From: an uncultured Bacteroides sp.
GTDB lineage: Bacteria > Bacteroidota > Bacteroidia > Bacteroidales > Bacteroidaceae
Length of the DNA stretch: 64,000 nt
Assembly (NCBI GenBank): GCA_900555635.1
Contig: USLU01000007.1
Location: forward strand, 62,001 to 126,000
Reading direction: 5' to 3'
Shown here: piece after piece, positions 16,470 to 24,549 of the stretch
How positions within the stretch are numbered: the first letter of the stretch is position 1
How the letters are laid out: the number at the start of each line of letters is the position of its first letter
The notes under the pieces: generated by a model
The model's input: the letters and a program-made list of their open reading frames with translations, nothing else
Told to the model about the DNA's origin: nothing
Databases searched by the model: none
Program-made: the position numbers and the translations under genes

Positions 16470-19400
16470 GTGATGTATCATTCATCTTATATTCGTGAGA
16501 TTTTTTGCACAAGTTCCCAAAGTACTCAGCAAGCCAAGAAAATCACAGGTAAAGTTGTAGATGCTACAGGTGAGCCAATCATTGGCGCCAGCGTATTAGT
16601 AAAGGGTTCCGGAACAGGTGCCGTGACGGACATCAACGGAAATTTCACGTTATCCGTTCTCCCAAAAAGCAAATTAGTAGTTTCCTTTATAGGATATCAA
16701 ACTATTACAGCAGAAGTAAAAGAGCAGTCTTCACTTATCATTACATTAGAAGAAGACGTCAACATGTTGAGCGAGGTAGAAATTACTGCAGAGTTCGGAA
16801 TGAAACGTATAGCCCGTTCGGTGGGATCTTCAGTACAAAATGTCAAAGCAGCTGATATTATTGAATCAGGTCGCGACAATTTCATCTCAGCTCTGCAAGG
16901 ACGTGTTTCGGGTATGAATGTATCTTCAAGTGGTGGCGCACCGGGAGCCTCAACAACAGTAACTCTAAGGAGCATCACTTCTATTTCTGGTAATAACCAG
17001 CCACTCTATGTGGTGGATGGTATTCCAATGAATAACTCAACATTCGACCCTACTTCATTTGCCGATGCAGGTGAAAACTTCTCAAGCCGCAACCTGGATT
17101 TTGCATCAAGAGGAAATGACTTTAATCCGGAAGATATAGAATCTATGACCGTCTTAAAAGGAGCCGCTGCCGCTGCACTCTATGGTTCTGATGCCTCGAA
17201 CGGCGCAATCATCATCACTACCAAAAAAGGAAGTTCTGGAAAAGGGCGAGTTACTTATAGTAACAATTTCCGTTGGGACAAGTCTTACGGATATCCGGAT
17301 ATGCAAACCAAATATACACAAGGAGCTTATGGTACTACCAACTATTATTACACCAACCGTTACGGAGGACTTTATCCTGAAGGAGCAAAACTATATAATA
17401 ATATTGATGCCGTATTGCAAACGGGTTTTACCAGCAAACATAATATTGCTGTCGAAGCTGGAAGTGACAAAGCTACACTACGTGCAGCCGCATCCTTCCT
17501 CGACCAAACCGGTGTAATAAAAACAACCGACTACGGACGTACCAATTTGACTTTATCAGGAAAAGCAGACATTACCAAATGGCTGAAGTTCGAAGCATCC
17601 ATGCAATACACCTCAACCACCAACACAAAAGCACTGCGTGGAACATCTGGTCCTTTATACCTTGCCATGCGTTGGCCGATGGTAGATAACATGGACAACT
17701 ACCTCGATGCAGACCGTTCCCATATGCGTCTGCCCAATTATTATACAGACACAGATATGCTGAATCCTCTATTCGGTCTGAATAGAAATAAATATTATGA
17801 CGAGTCAGACCGTTTTCTTTCTAACGCAGCCATCACTATAAGGCCTATAAAGGAATTCTTTGTCCGTGCACAAGTGGGATGGGACGTCGGAACTCAAACG
17901 TTCGAAACATCGAACCATCCTTACTATTCTAACAACAATGCCGGATCTGGATATTACAACCTATCCAAATCTAATTTTTCAGATCCAACCTTGAACATTC
18001 TGGCTGGATATAGCAACGAATTCTTTAATAAGAAAATGACTTTCACTGCACAGTTAGGCTATCATCAAATAGAGAATGGAGTAACCCGTTTGTCCACTTA
18101 TGGCTCAAACTTTGCTGTACCGGATTTCCAGTCTATAAACAATTGTGACCCTACCACCATCACGGCAAAAAAACGTACCACCAAGCGCCGTGTACAAGCC
18201 ATATCAGCACAAGCAGAATTTGGATATAACAATATGGCTTTCCTAACTCTGCGTGCCCGCAACGACTGGTCATCCACTTTGCCAAAAGAAAATAATTCAT
18301 ATTTTTATCCAGCAGCCGAGCTGGCGTTTGTGGCTACAGAGCTCCCATTCCTGAAAAACAATACAGCAATCAATTATCTAAAGCTACGAGGTTCAATAGC
18401 ACAGGTAGGTAAAGATGCCGGTCCGTTGGAGATTGACCCCAATCTGGAATCAACCGGACTTTATGGCGGCGGATACAGCTATGGCGATACCGGACCAAAC
18501 AGGGAGTTAAAACCCGAAATGACCACCTCTTGGGAAGTCGGTTTTGAAGGACGTTTCTTTAACGACCGCATCGTGTCAGATTTTACCTACTTCCACACGC
18601 ACTGTGCAGATCAGATAGTAAAAGGATTCCGTCTCAGCTACGCAACCGGATTCGTTCTTAACAATATGAACGTAGGTACATTCAACACCTGGGGATGGGA
18701 AGCACACATTGACGGCGACATCATCAATCAGAACAACTTTCGCTGGAATGTCGGTATAAACCTCTCTCAAACAAAGTCGGAAGTGGTATATCTACCCGAG
18801 AATGTAAGCGAGTACTACAATGCATATACATGGAACTCAGGTAATATCCGTAATGGAATCATGAAAGGTCATCCCGTGACGACCCTAACAGGACGTGCAT
18901 ACAGCCGCAATGAGCAAGGCGATATTTTAATTGACCCCACTACTGGCTTGCCCATTGTTGATGAGACATGGAGTGTTATCGGAAACCGTGAACCGAAACT
19001 TCGCTATGGTTTGACCACTTCTTTCACTTGGAAAGGATTTCGCATGTCAGCCATGTTTGCCGGCAGGTTCAAAGCAACCGTTGTGAATGGGACCAAACGT
19101 TCCATGATGACAACCGGCACAAGTTGGGAGTCAGTCAATCTGCGTGAAAGTGGTCCTGTAGTCTTCAATGGAGTACTAAAAGATGGAAACGAAAATTCAG
19201 CCAATCCTACCAAAAACGCCATAGTCGTAGATTATAAGACGTACGGAACTTCCATCTATGGGGGAGGTGATGAAGACTGGCTTGAAAATGACGTCAACTA
19301 CTTACGCTTACAAGAATTACGCCTTTCATATACAGTCCCTGCCAAACAACTGAAGAAAGTATTTAGCGGATTGATTAGCAATGCTAATATCTATTTATGC

Positions 19401-19559
19401 GGCAATGACCTTTGTACCTGGACAAACTATTCAGGGATCGATGCTGTAGGCAATACCGTATCAGCCGCAGCCGGAGGCACCGGGGGCGAAGGTTATGATG
19501 TATGGTCACTCCCCAACCCACGCAGTATTTCATTCGGTATCAGTCTGACTTTTAATTAA
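16470..19559 (+). CDS. SusC-family TonB-dependent transporter (right, lacking a signal peptide: probably the silent form)
   Basis: 1029 aa from a GTG at 16470 (ATG at 16473 next). The protein begins MYHSSYIREIFCTSSQ, with no hydrophobic signal sequence; the open frame reaches back only to 16428 (stop TAA at 16425) and gives none either. From TSSQSTQQ onward it is a normal SusC: regulatory-like domain, plug (VVDGIPMNNS, TVLKGAAAAALYGSDASNG) and barrel ending in FGISLTFN. As it stands it could not be exported to the outer membrane. Homology to the left susC begins exactly at 16510, so an inversion would supply promoter and signal peptide in frame. The alternative is a decayed 5' end, but the remaining 1016 codons are intact, which argues for an actively maintained cassette. 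Confidence 0.88.
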   Translation: MMYHSSYIREIFCTSSQSTQQAKKITGKVVDATGEPIIGASVLVKGSGTGAVTDINGNFTLSVLPKSKLVVSFIGYQTITAEVKEQSSLIITLEEDVNMLSEVEITAEFGMKRIARSVGSSVQNVKAADIIESGRDNFISALQGRVSGMNVSSSGGAPGASTTVTLRSITSISGNNQPLYVVDGIPMNNSTFDPTSFADAGENFSSRNLDFASRGNDFNPEDIESMTVLKGAAAAALYGSDASNGAIIITTKKGSSGKGRVTYSNNFRWDKSYGYPDMQTKYTQGAYGTTNYYYTNRYGGLYPEGAKLYNNIDAVLQTGFTSKHNIAVEAGSDKATLRAAASFLDQTGVIKTTDYGRTNLTLSGKADITKWLKFEASMQYTSTTNTKALRGTSGPLYLAMRWPMVDNMDNYLDADRSHMRLPNYYTDTDMLNPLFGLNRNKYYDESDRFLSNAAITIRPIKEFFVRAQVGWDVGTQTFETSNHPYYSNNNAGSGYYNLSKSNFSDPTLNILAGYSNEFFNKKMTFTAQLGYHQIENGVTRLSTYGSNFAVPDFQSINNCDPTTITAKKRTTKRRVQAISAQAEFGYNNMAFLTLRARNDWSSTLPKENNSYFYPAAELAFVATELPFLKNNTAINYLKLRGSIAQVGKDAGPLEIDPNLESTGLYGGGYSYGDTGPNRELKPEMTTSWEVGFEGRFFNDRIVSDFTYFHTHCADQIVKGFRLSYATGFVLNNMNVGTFNTWGWEAHIDGDIINQNNFRWNVGINLSQTKSEVVYLPENVSEYYNAYTWNSGNIRNGIMKGHPVTTLTGRAYSRNEQGDILIDPTTGLPIVDETWSVIGNREPKLRYGLTTSFTWKGFRMSAMFAGRFKATVVNGTKRSMMTTGTSWESVNLRESGPVVFNGVLKDGNENSANPTKNAIVVDYKTYGTSIYGGGDEDWLENDVNYLRLQELRLSYTVPAKQLKKVFSGLISNANIYLCGNDLCTWTNYSGIDAVGNTVSAAAGGTGGEGYDVWSLPNPRSISFGISLTFN
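16510..16645. repeat. Right copy of 136-bp inverted repeat within the susC pair
   Basis: Partner of 15135-15270. Starts at the second base of the Thr codon just before SSQSTQQ and ends within GNF of the regulatory-like domain. Ten substitutions, of which four change the protein (V/A, A/T, I/V, D/N). Confidence 0.92.
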
Positions 19560-19592
19560 ATCATCCGGACAGAAAACTAAAATATACAAATT

Positions 19593-21470
19593 ATGAAGAA
19601 ATTCTCAATTATAGTCATGTTGACAGCAATATTATCACTTCACACAAGTTGTGACGATTATCTGGACGTCAACCATAATGTAGATGCTCCTGACTACGTA
19701 GAAGGTTATCTATACTTATCAGGTATCATCCAAAACTTTCAAAGTGTCTATTATGACATACGTGCTTTGGGACCACTCACGCAAATGATGGGAACTAGCT
19801 CTTACACCAGCTTTGCTGGACATTATTATTCAACAGGTTCCGATGCAGGAGGTGAACTTTGGAGAATGGTTTACTGGCTGCAAGGTATGAATCTGGAGAA
19901 TCTTATCAACCAGTCAACCAGCAATGAGGAATGGACAATGGCGGGCATAGGACTGGCAATCAAAGCTTTTGCTTGGGACAAATTGACCAAATATCATGGT
20001 GAACTTCCCATGAAAGAAGCTTTTCTGCCGAATCTGTTGTCACACAAGTACGACAGTCAAGAGGATATTTATGCACAAGCAAGGCAATGGGCATATCAGG
20101 CCATAGAATATCTGGAAAGAGACGATTCTCACAATTACGGCACAAAGATAAGTGCCAATGACTGGATTTATAATGGTAAAAAAGACAAATGGATCAAATT
20201 CGCTTATTCCGTTATTGTACACAATTTAGCATCACTTTCCAATAAAAGCGATTTTGTAAGCAGATATGCTCCGGAATTGATTGAATGTGCCGGAAAAGCA
20301 TTTCAAAACCCTAGTGACGATGCAACAGTAACAGTAGAAGGGAAAGGTGAAAGCTCTGCGGAAACAAGCTATAACAATTTCTGGGGAACTTTCAGAGGCA
20401 ATCTCTCACGCTCTTATTTCCAACATGAATATGCTGTACAGGTCATGACAGGAAGTATTCCGAAATACGATGAAACAACCGGAGAGAAATATCGTGTGGA
20501 AAATAATGATTTTTATCCGTATGAACTGGCTGAAAAACAGATCATCTGTGATACATTAAAAAATGTACCGGGTCACTATGATCCACGTATGGCAGTGAAA
20601 TTAGGTACCACGGACGATCCTACATACGAAAACATCAACAATGCCGATAGTGTAAAGGCCCATCACTATTACGGAGGTTCATTTACGAGTACCAGTGGTC
20701 CGATAGGAACAGCACCTTCTTTCTATGGACGCAATGCAACTTCACAGTATCAGGGAGAGGTACACGATGGAAAAGGACGTTGGATCTATCGCGATGATGC
20801 TCCATATATATTGATGACTTATGCCGAAATCAAATTTTGTGTAGCAGAGACATATTACAAAATGGGCAATAAATCTGCTGCATTGCAAGCCTTCAAAGAA
20901 GGAGTAAAAGCTGATTTAGACTTTACAGGAAACTATATATATCCAGGTAGTAAAGGAAAAGCCGCTGGTGGGGACAAAATCAGCAAAGAACTTTTCAATA
21001 CTTTAGCAGAAGAATACGTAAACGGCCCTTATGTAGCCGGAATTACTGAAGACGAACTTACTTTATCGCACATCATGATGCAAAAATGGGTCGCACTTTA
21101 TCCTTGGGGAGCACACGAAGCGTGGGTAGATATGCGCAAGTATCATTATGATATCCGATATAGCAACGAATATCCCAAATTAGAGAACGGCTGGTCTGAA
21201 ACCATGATCGACCAGAAATGGGATACGGACGACTCTAAAGTTTACAAAGGACTCTATCTGGCACCAGCGCAGGTTCAAAGTCGTAAAGGACAATATAACA
21301 CTCGTAATCATGGTTCTCCTTGCTACAGAGTACGTCCTCGCTATAACTCTGAATATATGTGGAATTTACCATCACTCGAATCATTAAAGCCTATTAGCGG
21401 AACAGCGGAAAATTATCATTGTTCCATCCCCTGGTTTGCTTATCCGAATGAAATGCCCACAGATCTATAA
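19593..21470 (+). CDS. SusD/RagB-family outer-membrane lipoprotein (right pair)
   Basis: 625 aa. Lipoprotein signal peptide MKKFSIIVMLTAILSLHTSC with the acylated Cys followed by DDYLDVN, as in the SusD-like_2 branch. It starts 33 nt after the right SusC stop. Helical repeat region with KWIKFAYSVIVHNLASL and the C-terminal MMQKWVALYPWGAHEAWVDMRKY segment typical of the family. It would bind nutrient at the cell surface above SusC. Because its SusC partner lacks a signal peptide in this orientation, this gene is probably transcribed poorly now and would be switched on with it. Confidence 0.92.
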   Translation: MKKFSIIVMLTAILSLHTSCDDYLDVNHNVDAPDYVEGYLYLSGIIQNFQSVYYDIRALGPLTQMMGTSSYTSFAGHYYSTGSDAGGELWRMVYWLQGMNLENLINQSTSNEEWTMAGIGLAIKAFAWDKLTKYHGELPMKEAFLPNLLSHKYDSQEDIYAQARQWAYQAIEYLERDDSHNYGTKISANDWIYNGKKDKWIKFAYSVIVHNLASLSNKSDFVSRYAPELIECAGKAFQNPSDDATVTVEGKGESSAETSYNNFWGTFRGNLSRSYFQHEYAVQVMTGSIPKYDETTGEKYRVENNDFYPYELAEKQIICDTLKNVPGHYDPRMAVKLGTTDDPTYENINNADSVKAHHYYGGSFTSTSGPIGTAPSFYGRNATSQYQGEVHDGKGRWIYRDDAPYILMTYAEIKFCVAETYYKMGNKSAALQAFKEGVKADLDFTGNYIYPGSKGKAAGGDKISKELFNTLAEEYVNGPYVAGITEDELTLSHIMMQKWVALYPWGAHEAWVDMRKYHYDIRYSNEYPKLENGWSETMIDQKWDTDDSKVYKGLYLAPAQVQSRKGQYNTRNHGSPCYRVRPRYNSEYMWNLPSLESLKPISGTAENYHCSIPWFAYPNEMPTDL

Positions 21471-21502
21471 ATAAAAAGATATTAACTATATATGGTACAA
21501 TT

Positions 21503-22354
21503 ATGAAAAACTTTAAGTATATAATTTTATTTTTAATTACATTGGGAGTGGTATCATGCGACAAACATGAAATTGAATACATGACCACCCCGATAGATAA
21601 AGGAATGGCTGAGATTCAGCTACACTATTTTGTTCCTGTCACCGCCGTCGCTGCCAATAACATTTATAAAGTAGCAATTGGCAACCAAGAATATATAAAT
21701 AATGGTGCAGCCGTCATCAGCACATACAATGCCATACCTTCAGGCAGCGTGGGGCGTTTCTATGCCATAAAGGACGGAGATGTCAATATCAAATTGTATA
21801 AAGGCTCCGATATGGAACTGGTATATGACAAAAATGTGGAACTCAATGCCGGAAAACAAAACGTATTCATATACGATTTTGATAAAGAACCAATCGTATT
21901 TGAGAATGGATATCCATATAATACGAATACGACAATGGAAACAGACAGTACTTGTTGGGTGAAATTCTATAATTTCATGTATGAGAAGGAAGGAGAATAT
22001 TGCACTTTAAAACTGCAATATCAATATCAGTACACTGATTCAGAAGGTAAGAAAAGCGATTGGAATAACCTTGGCGAACCTATCGGCTTTGGTGAATCAA
22101 CAGGATGGCAACCCGTCAGAGTAATAAAAAGTATCTTCAACTCTAGTGGGTATGCTCGCATCGATTACAAAATCAAAGTACAGGATGAAAACGGAGAGTA
22201 TACCCAAGACTTACAATTGTGGAACTCTAACGGTAAGTATGTATCTTACTCTGATTATTGGAACGGGTATATAGGACGCCGTTACCATCACATCATGAAA
22301 GGGATGCGTTCCGCAAAACCTATTGCCTCGGTAAGCCAGTTTACAGCATTATAA
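21503..22354 (+). CDS. Surface lipoprotein of unknown family in SusE/SusF position
   Basis: 283 aa. Lipobox GVVSC at about residue 19 after a hydrophobic N-terminus. It follows the right SusD by 32 nt, the usual place of an auxiliary surface binding protein (SusE/F or SGBP). The mature part begins with a beta-rich segment (AEIQLHYFVPV, VAIGNQEYINNG, IPSGSVGRFYAIKDGDVNIKLYKG) that resembles DUF4397-like immunoglobulin folds, and continues with another beta-rich domain ending in SYSDYWNGYIGRRYHH. Tyr/Trp-rich strands would suit ligand binding. The left operon has no counterpart. Function inferred from position only. Confidence 0.7.
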   Translation: MKNFKYIILFLITLGVVSCDKHEIEYMTTPIDKGMAEIQLHYFVPVTAVAANNIYKVAIGNQEYINNGAAVISTYNAIPSGSVGRFYAIKDGDVNIKLYKGSDMELVYDKNVELNAGKQNVFIYDFDKEPIVFENGYPYNTNTTMETDSTCWVKFYNFMYEKEGEYCTLKLQYQYQYTDSEGKKSDWNNLGEPIGFGESTGWQPVRVIKSIFNSSGYARIDYKIKVQDENGEYTQDLQLWNSNGKYVSYSDYWNGYIGRRYHHIMKGMRSAKPIASVSQFTAL

Positions 22355-22385
22355 TGAAGTTCACAGCTTCATTCATAATTTGATG

Positions 22386-22424
22386 ATTGGGAATAGCCGG
22401 TTCGTGAGGATCGGCTATTTATTT
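22386..22424 (+). terminator. Intrinsic terminator of the right SusC/SusD operon
   Basis: Stem aatagccg / cggctatt with loop gttcgtgaggat, then a T-rich tail. Apart from one extra G it differs from the left operon terminator at three positions, two of which are a compensating C-G to T-A pair in the stem. Confidence 0.85.
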
Positions 22425-22432
22425 TCTATCTC

Positions 22433-23635
22433 TTATCTCCCTATCGGCTGAATTCTTCTTCTTACATCTTTCGATATTTCCAAAAACATATAATTCAGTT
22501 TGCCTGAATGAATGCCTGTTTCATTTTGCTTATACTTCTTATTAGCATATTCTTTGGACTTATCAAAAGTAATGCGTGACATTTGGTTCTGTGATTTACC
22601 CACCATGGTAGAGTCCAGTTGTTCATCAGGAAAGAAATCATCCAGATCCACATCACCGATCATAGTCGTTTCGAGGAAATTCATATCCTTATGATTGGTA
22701 TCAGTATAATACCCCACAAACATGTGTCCCGGAGTACGTACCAAAATAGGTTCTATATTAATAGCACGGAGCAGAGAAGCAAACAAAACACTGCCATCCA
22801 CACAGTTAATTTGCGAAGATTCTAAAGCATCGTCAAACGTACGCACACGCTGCGAAAAGACTACATTACTGGATAAACTGGTGTTTGACACCGAGCTATA
22901 ACGGAAATTCCGCTTTTGCAATACATTCCATAAGGCATACACTTGTTTATCTACCGCATCGGCACTTCCCGCCTGATAACCTAAAAAGCGATTTACAATA
23001 CGGGTATTCAACGCTTCACGTAGCAATTGGTCGATCATAGGATTCTCTTCATTCACATAAGCCGCAAAGAATATGCCGGTATCATGGAATTTCGTGCCAT
23101 TTGAAACATACCCCAACAAACATTCATTGATACTACGGACAGAAAAAGTATGAACCCGTTGGCCTAGATCTTTTCCATTCATCTCCACCGTAATCGCCAC
23201 ACTGATAGGTTCTGCCTGGTTTATTTTTTTTAGTGCTTCGTAATTCCAGATCACATCAGGATATATGGTATATTCCGTTCTCGGTTTTGCCAGTACAAAC
23301 TCCGATACAGATCGGGAGAAAAATGGTGTTTCAGCTACTTCTACCCTAACCTTACTATAGGCCTTGCCAGAACGAATACGCACAGCAAAGCAGGATTTCG
23401 GATTACCCACATACATAGAATCAACAGGTACAATCACTTGTGCATCAGTCGTAGCAACCGAAAGTATACTGGATGGGAAAATATTGCCGCCCAACTCATC
23501 GGTAATCTCGAACCCCGAACGGAAAGGTGCCGAATTCAACCATATAGAGCCAACCACAACTAACGCCAATACAGCAATTATTATCGGCAAACGCCACTTA
23601 TGAGAGCCTTTACCCATATTTATAAGTTCTTTCAT
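22433..23635 (-). CDS. Membrane-anchored transglutaminase-like protein
   Basis: 400 aa from the first ATG; MGKGSHKWRL six codons in may be the true start. A single N-terminal membrane helix (LPIIIAVLALVVVGSIWL) anchors it with the bulk outside the cytoplasm. Residues of about 130-150 are beta-rich. The C-terminal half has the papain-like transglutaminase arrangement: Cys in NCVDGSVLFASLLRA, His in TPGHMFVGYY, and an acidic residue in NFLETTMIGD. Such domains act as peptidases, amidases or cross-linkers; no specific substrate is suggested. It is transcribed toward the right SusC operon terminator and is divergent from the two-component pair. Confidence 0.75.
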   Translation of the reverse strand: MKELINMGKGSHKWRLPIIIAVLALVVVGSIWLNSAPFRSGFEITDELGGNIFPSSILSVATTDAQVIVPVDSMYVGNPKSCFAVRIRSGKAYSKVRVEVAETPFFSRSVSEFVLAKPRTEYTIYPDVIWNYEALKKINQAEPISVAITVEMNGKDLGQRVHTFSVRSINECLLGYVSNGTKFHDTGIFFAAYVNEENPMIDQLLREALNTRIVNRFLGYQAGSADAVDKQVYALWNVLQKRNFRYSSVSNTSLSSNVVFSQRVRTFDDALESSQINCVDGSVLFASLLRAINIEPILVRTPGHMFVGYYTDTNHKDMNFLETTMIGDVDLDDFFPDEQLDSTMVGKSQNQMSRITFDKSKEYANKKYKQNETGIHSGKLNYMFLEISKDVRRRIQPIGR

Positions 23636-23783
23636 ACAATCAGCCTGTTTTTCTACACAAAGGTAATAATTAGATGTTATTTTACACCCCTTTATCCTAT
23701 CATTTATTATTTTAATACACTATTCCAATCTGTAACTAAAATGTAATACTTGTTTCATTCCATCGTAACAAATTAGCCGCAAC

Positions 23784-23816
23784 TTTGTCGCAGAAAAGAA
23801 ATAAAGTTTAACTTTG
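23784..23816 (+). promoter_or_regulatory. Promoter of the two-component operon
   Basis: TTTG at 23784-23787, 21-nt spacer, TAACTTTG at 23809-23816: a full match to the Bacteroidota housekeeping promoter, 44 nt upstream of the start codon. Confidence 0.7.
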
Positions 23817-23859
23817 TGACGAGAGAATTGTTGTCCTTATCACATTAAATAATAATGCA

Positions 23860-24549
23860 ATGAACGATTACCGGATTTTAGTAGTGGATGATGAAGAAGA
23901 TTTATGTGAAATCTTGAAGTTCAACCTTGAGAATGAAGGCTACGAAGTAGATATGGCTAATTCTGCTGAAGAAGCCTTGAAAATGGATATTGGCAGCTAT
24001 GACTTATTATTGTTGGATGTCATGATGGGAGAGATTTCCGGTTTCAAAATGGCAAGCATGCTTAAAAAGGATAAGAAAACAGCCAAAGTACCCATTATCT
24101 TTATCACTGCCAAAGATACAGAAAACGATACGGTTACAGGCTTCAACTTGGGAGCGGATGACTATATTTCGAAGCCATTCTCACTGCGTGAAGTAGCCGC
24201 GCGTGTTAAAGCCGTGTTACGTCGTACGCAACAAACTGAGACGCAACAGGCACCGGAACAAATTGTCTACCAATCGCTCGTTCTGGATATTGTTAAAAAG
24301 AAGGTAAGCATCGACGGAGAAGAAGCACCACTTACGAAAAAAGAATTTGAGATCTTATTATTGCTACTGCAAAACAAAGGACGCGTTTTCTCCCGTGAAG
24401 ATATATTAGCCCGCATCTGGAGTGACGAAGTTTATGTACTGGATCGTACCATTGATGTAAATATCACCCGGCTGCGTAAGAAAATTGGAATATATGGCAA
24501 ATGCATCGTAACTCGTTTAGGATATGGATACTGCTTCGAAGCCGAATAA
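23860..24549 (+). CDS. OmpR/PhoB-type response regulator
   Basis: 229 aa. Receiver domain with the acidic pocket VVDDEED, phosphoacceptor Asp in LLLLDVMMG (about residue 53), Thr in FITAKD and Lys in SKPFS. The C-terminal winged-helix domain has the usual LTKKEFEILLLLLQNKGRVFSR and RTIDVNITRLRKKI elements that contact DNA. It is activated by the kinase encoded immediately downstream; the kinase gene starts 26 nt before this stop, so the two are translationally coupled. Target genes are not evident from the window; sequence resembles the RprY/PhoB group. Confidence 0.92.
   Translation: MNDYRILVVDDEEDLCEILKFNLENEGYEVDMANSAEEALKMDIGSYDLLLLDVMMGEISGFKMASMLKKDKKTAKVPIIFITAKDTENDTVTGFNLGADDYISKPFSLREVAARVKAVLRRTQQTETQQAPEQIVYQSLVLDIVKKKVSIDGEEAPLTKKEFEILLLLLQNKGRVFSREDILARIWSDEVYVLDRTIDVNITRLRKKIGIYGKCIVTRLGYGYCFEAE

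Larger units (their letters stand above)
15271..16509. other. Putative invertible segment carrying promoter and SusC signal peptide
   Basis: These 1239 bp lie between the inverted repeats. They hold the first 29 codons of the left susC, its leader and promoter, a long AT-rich stretch, a 22-nt-period repeat array, and the short in-frame lead-in of the right susC. Both repeats begin at the second base of a codon (cca on the left, aca on the right), so inversion would fuse the signal peptide in frame to the right SusC. Inference from sequence layout; inversion itself is not observed. Confidence 0.65.

Noticed and set aside
15271..16509. Locally encoded recombinase for the proposed inversion
   Set aside because: No tyrosine or serine recombinase frame exists in this segment or elsewhere in the window.
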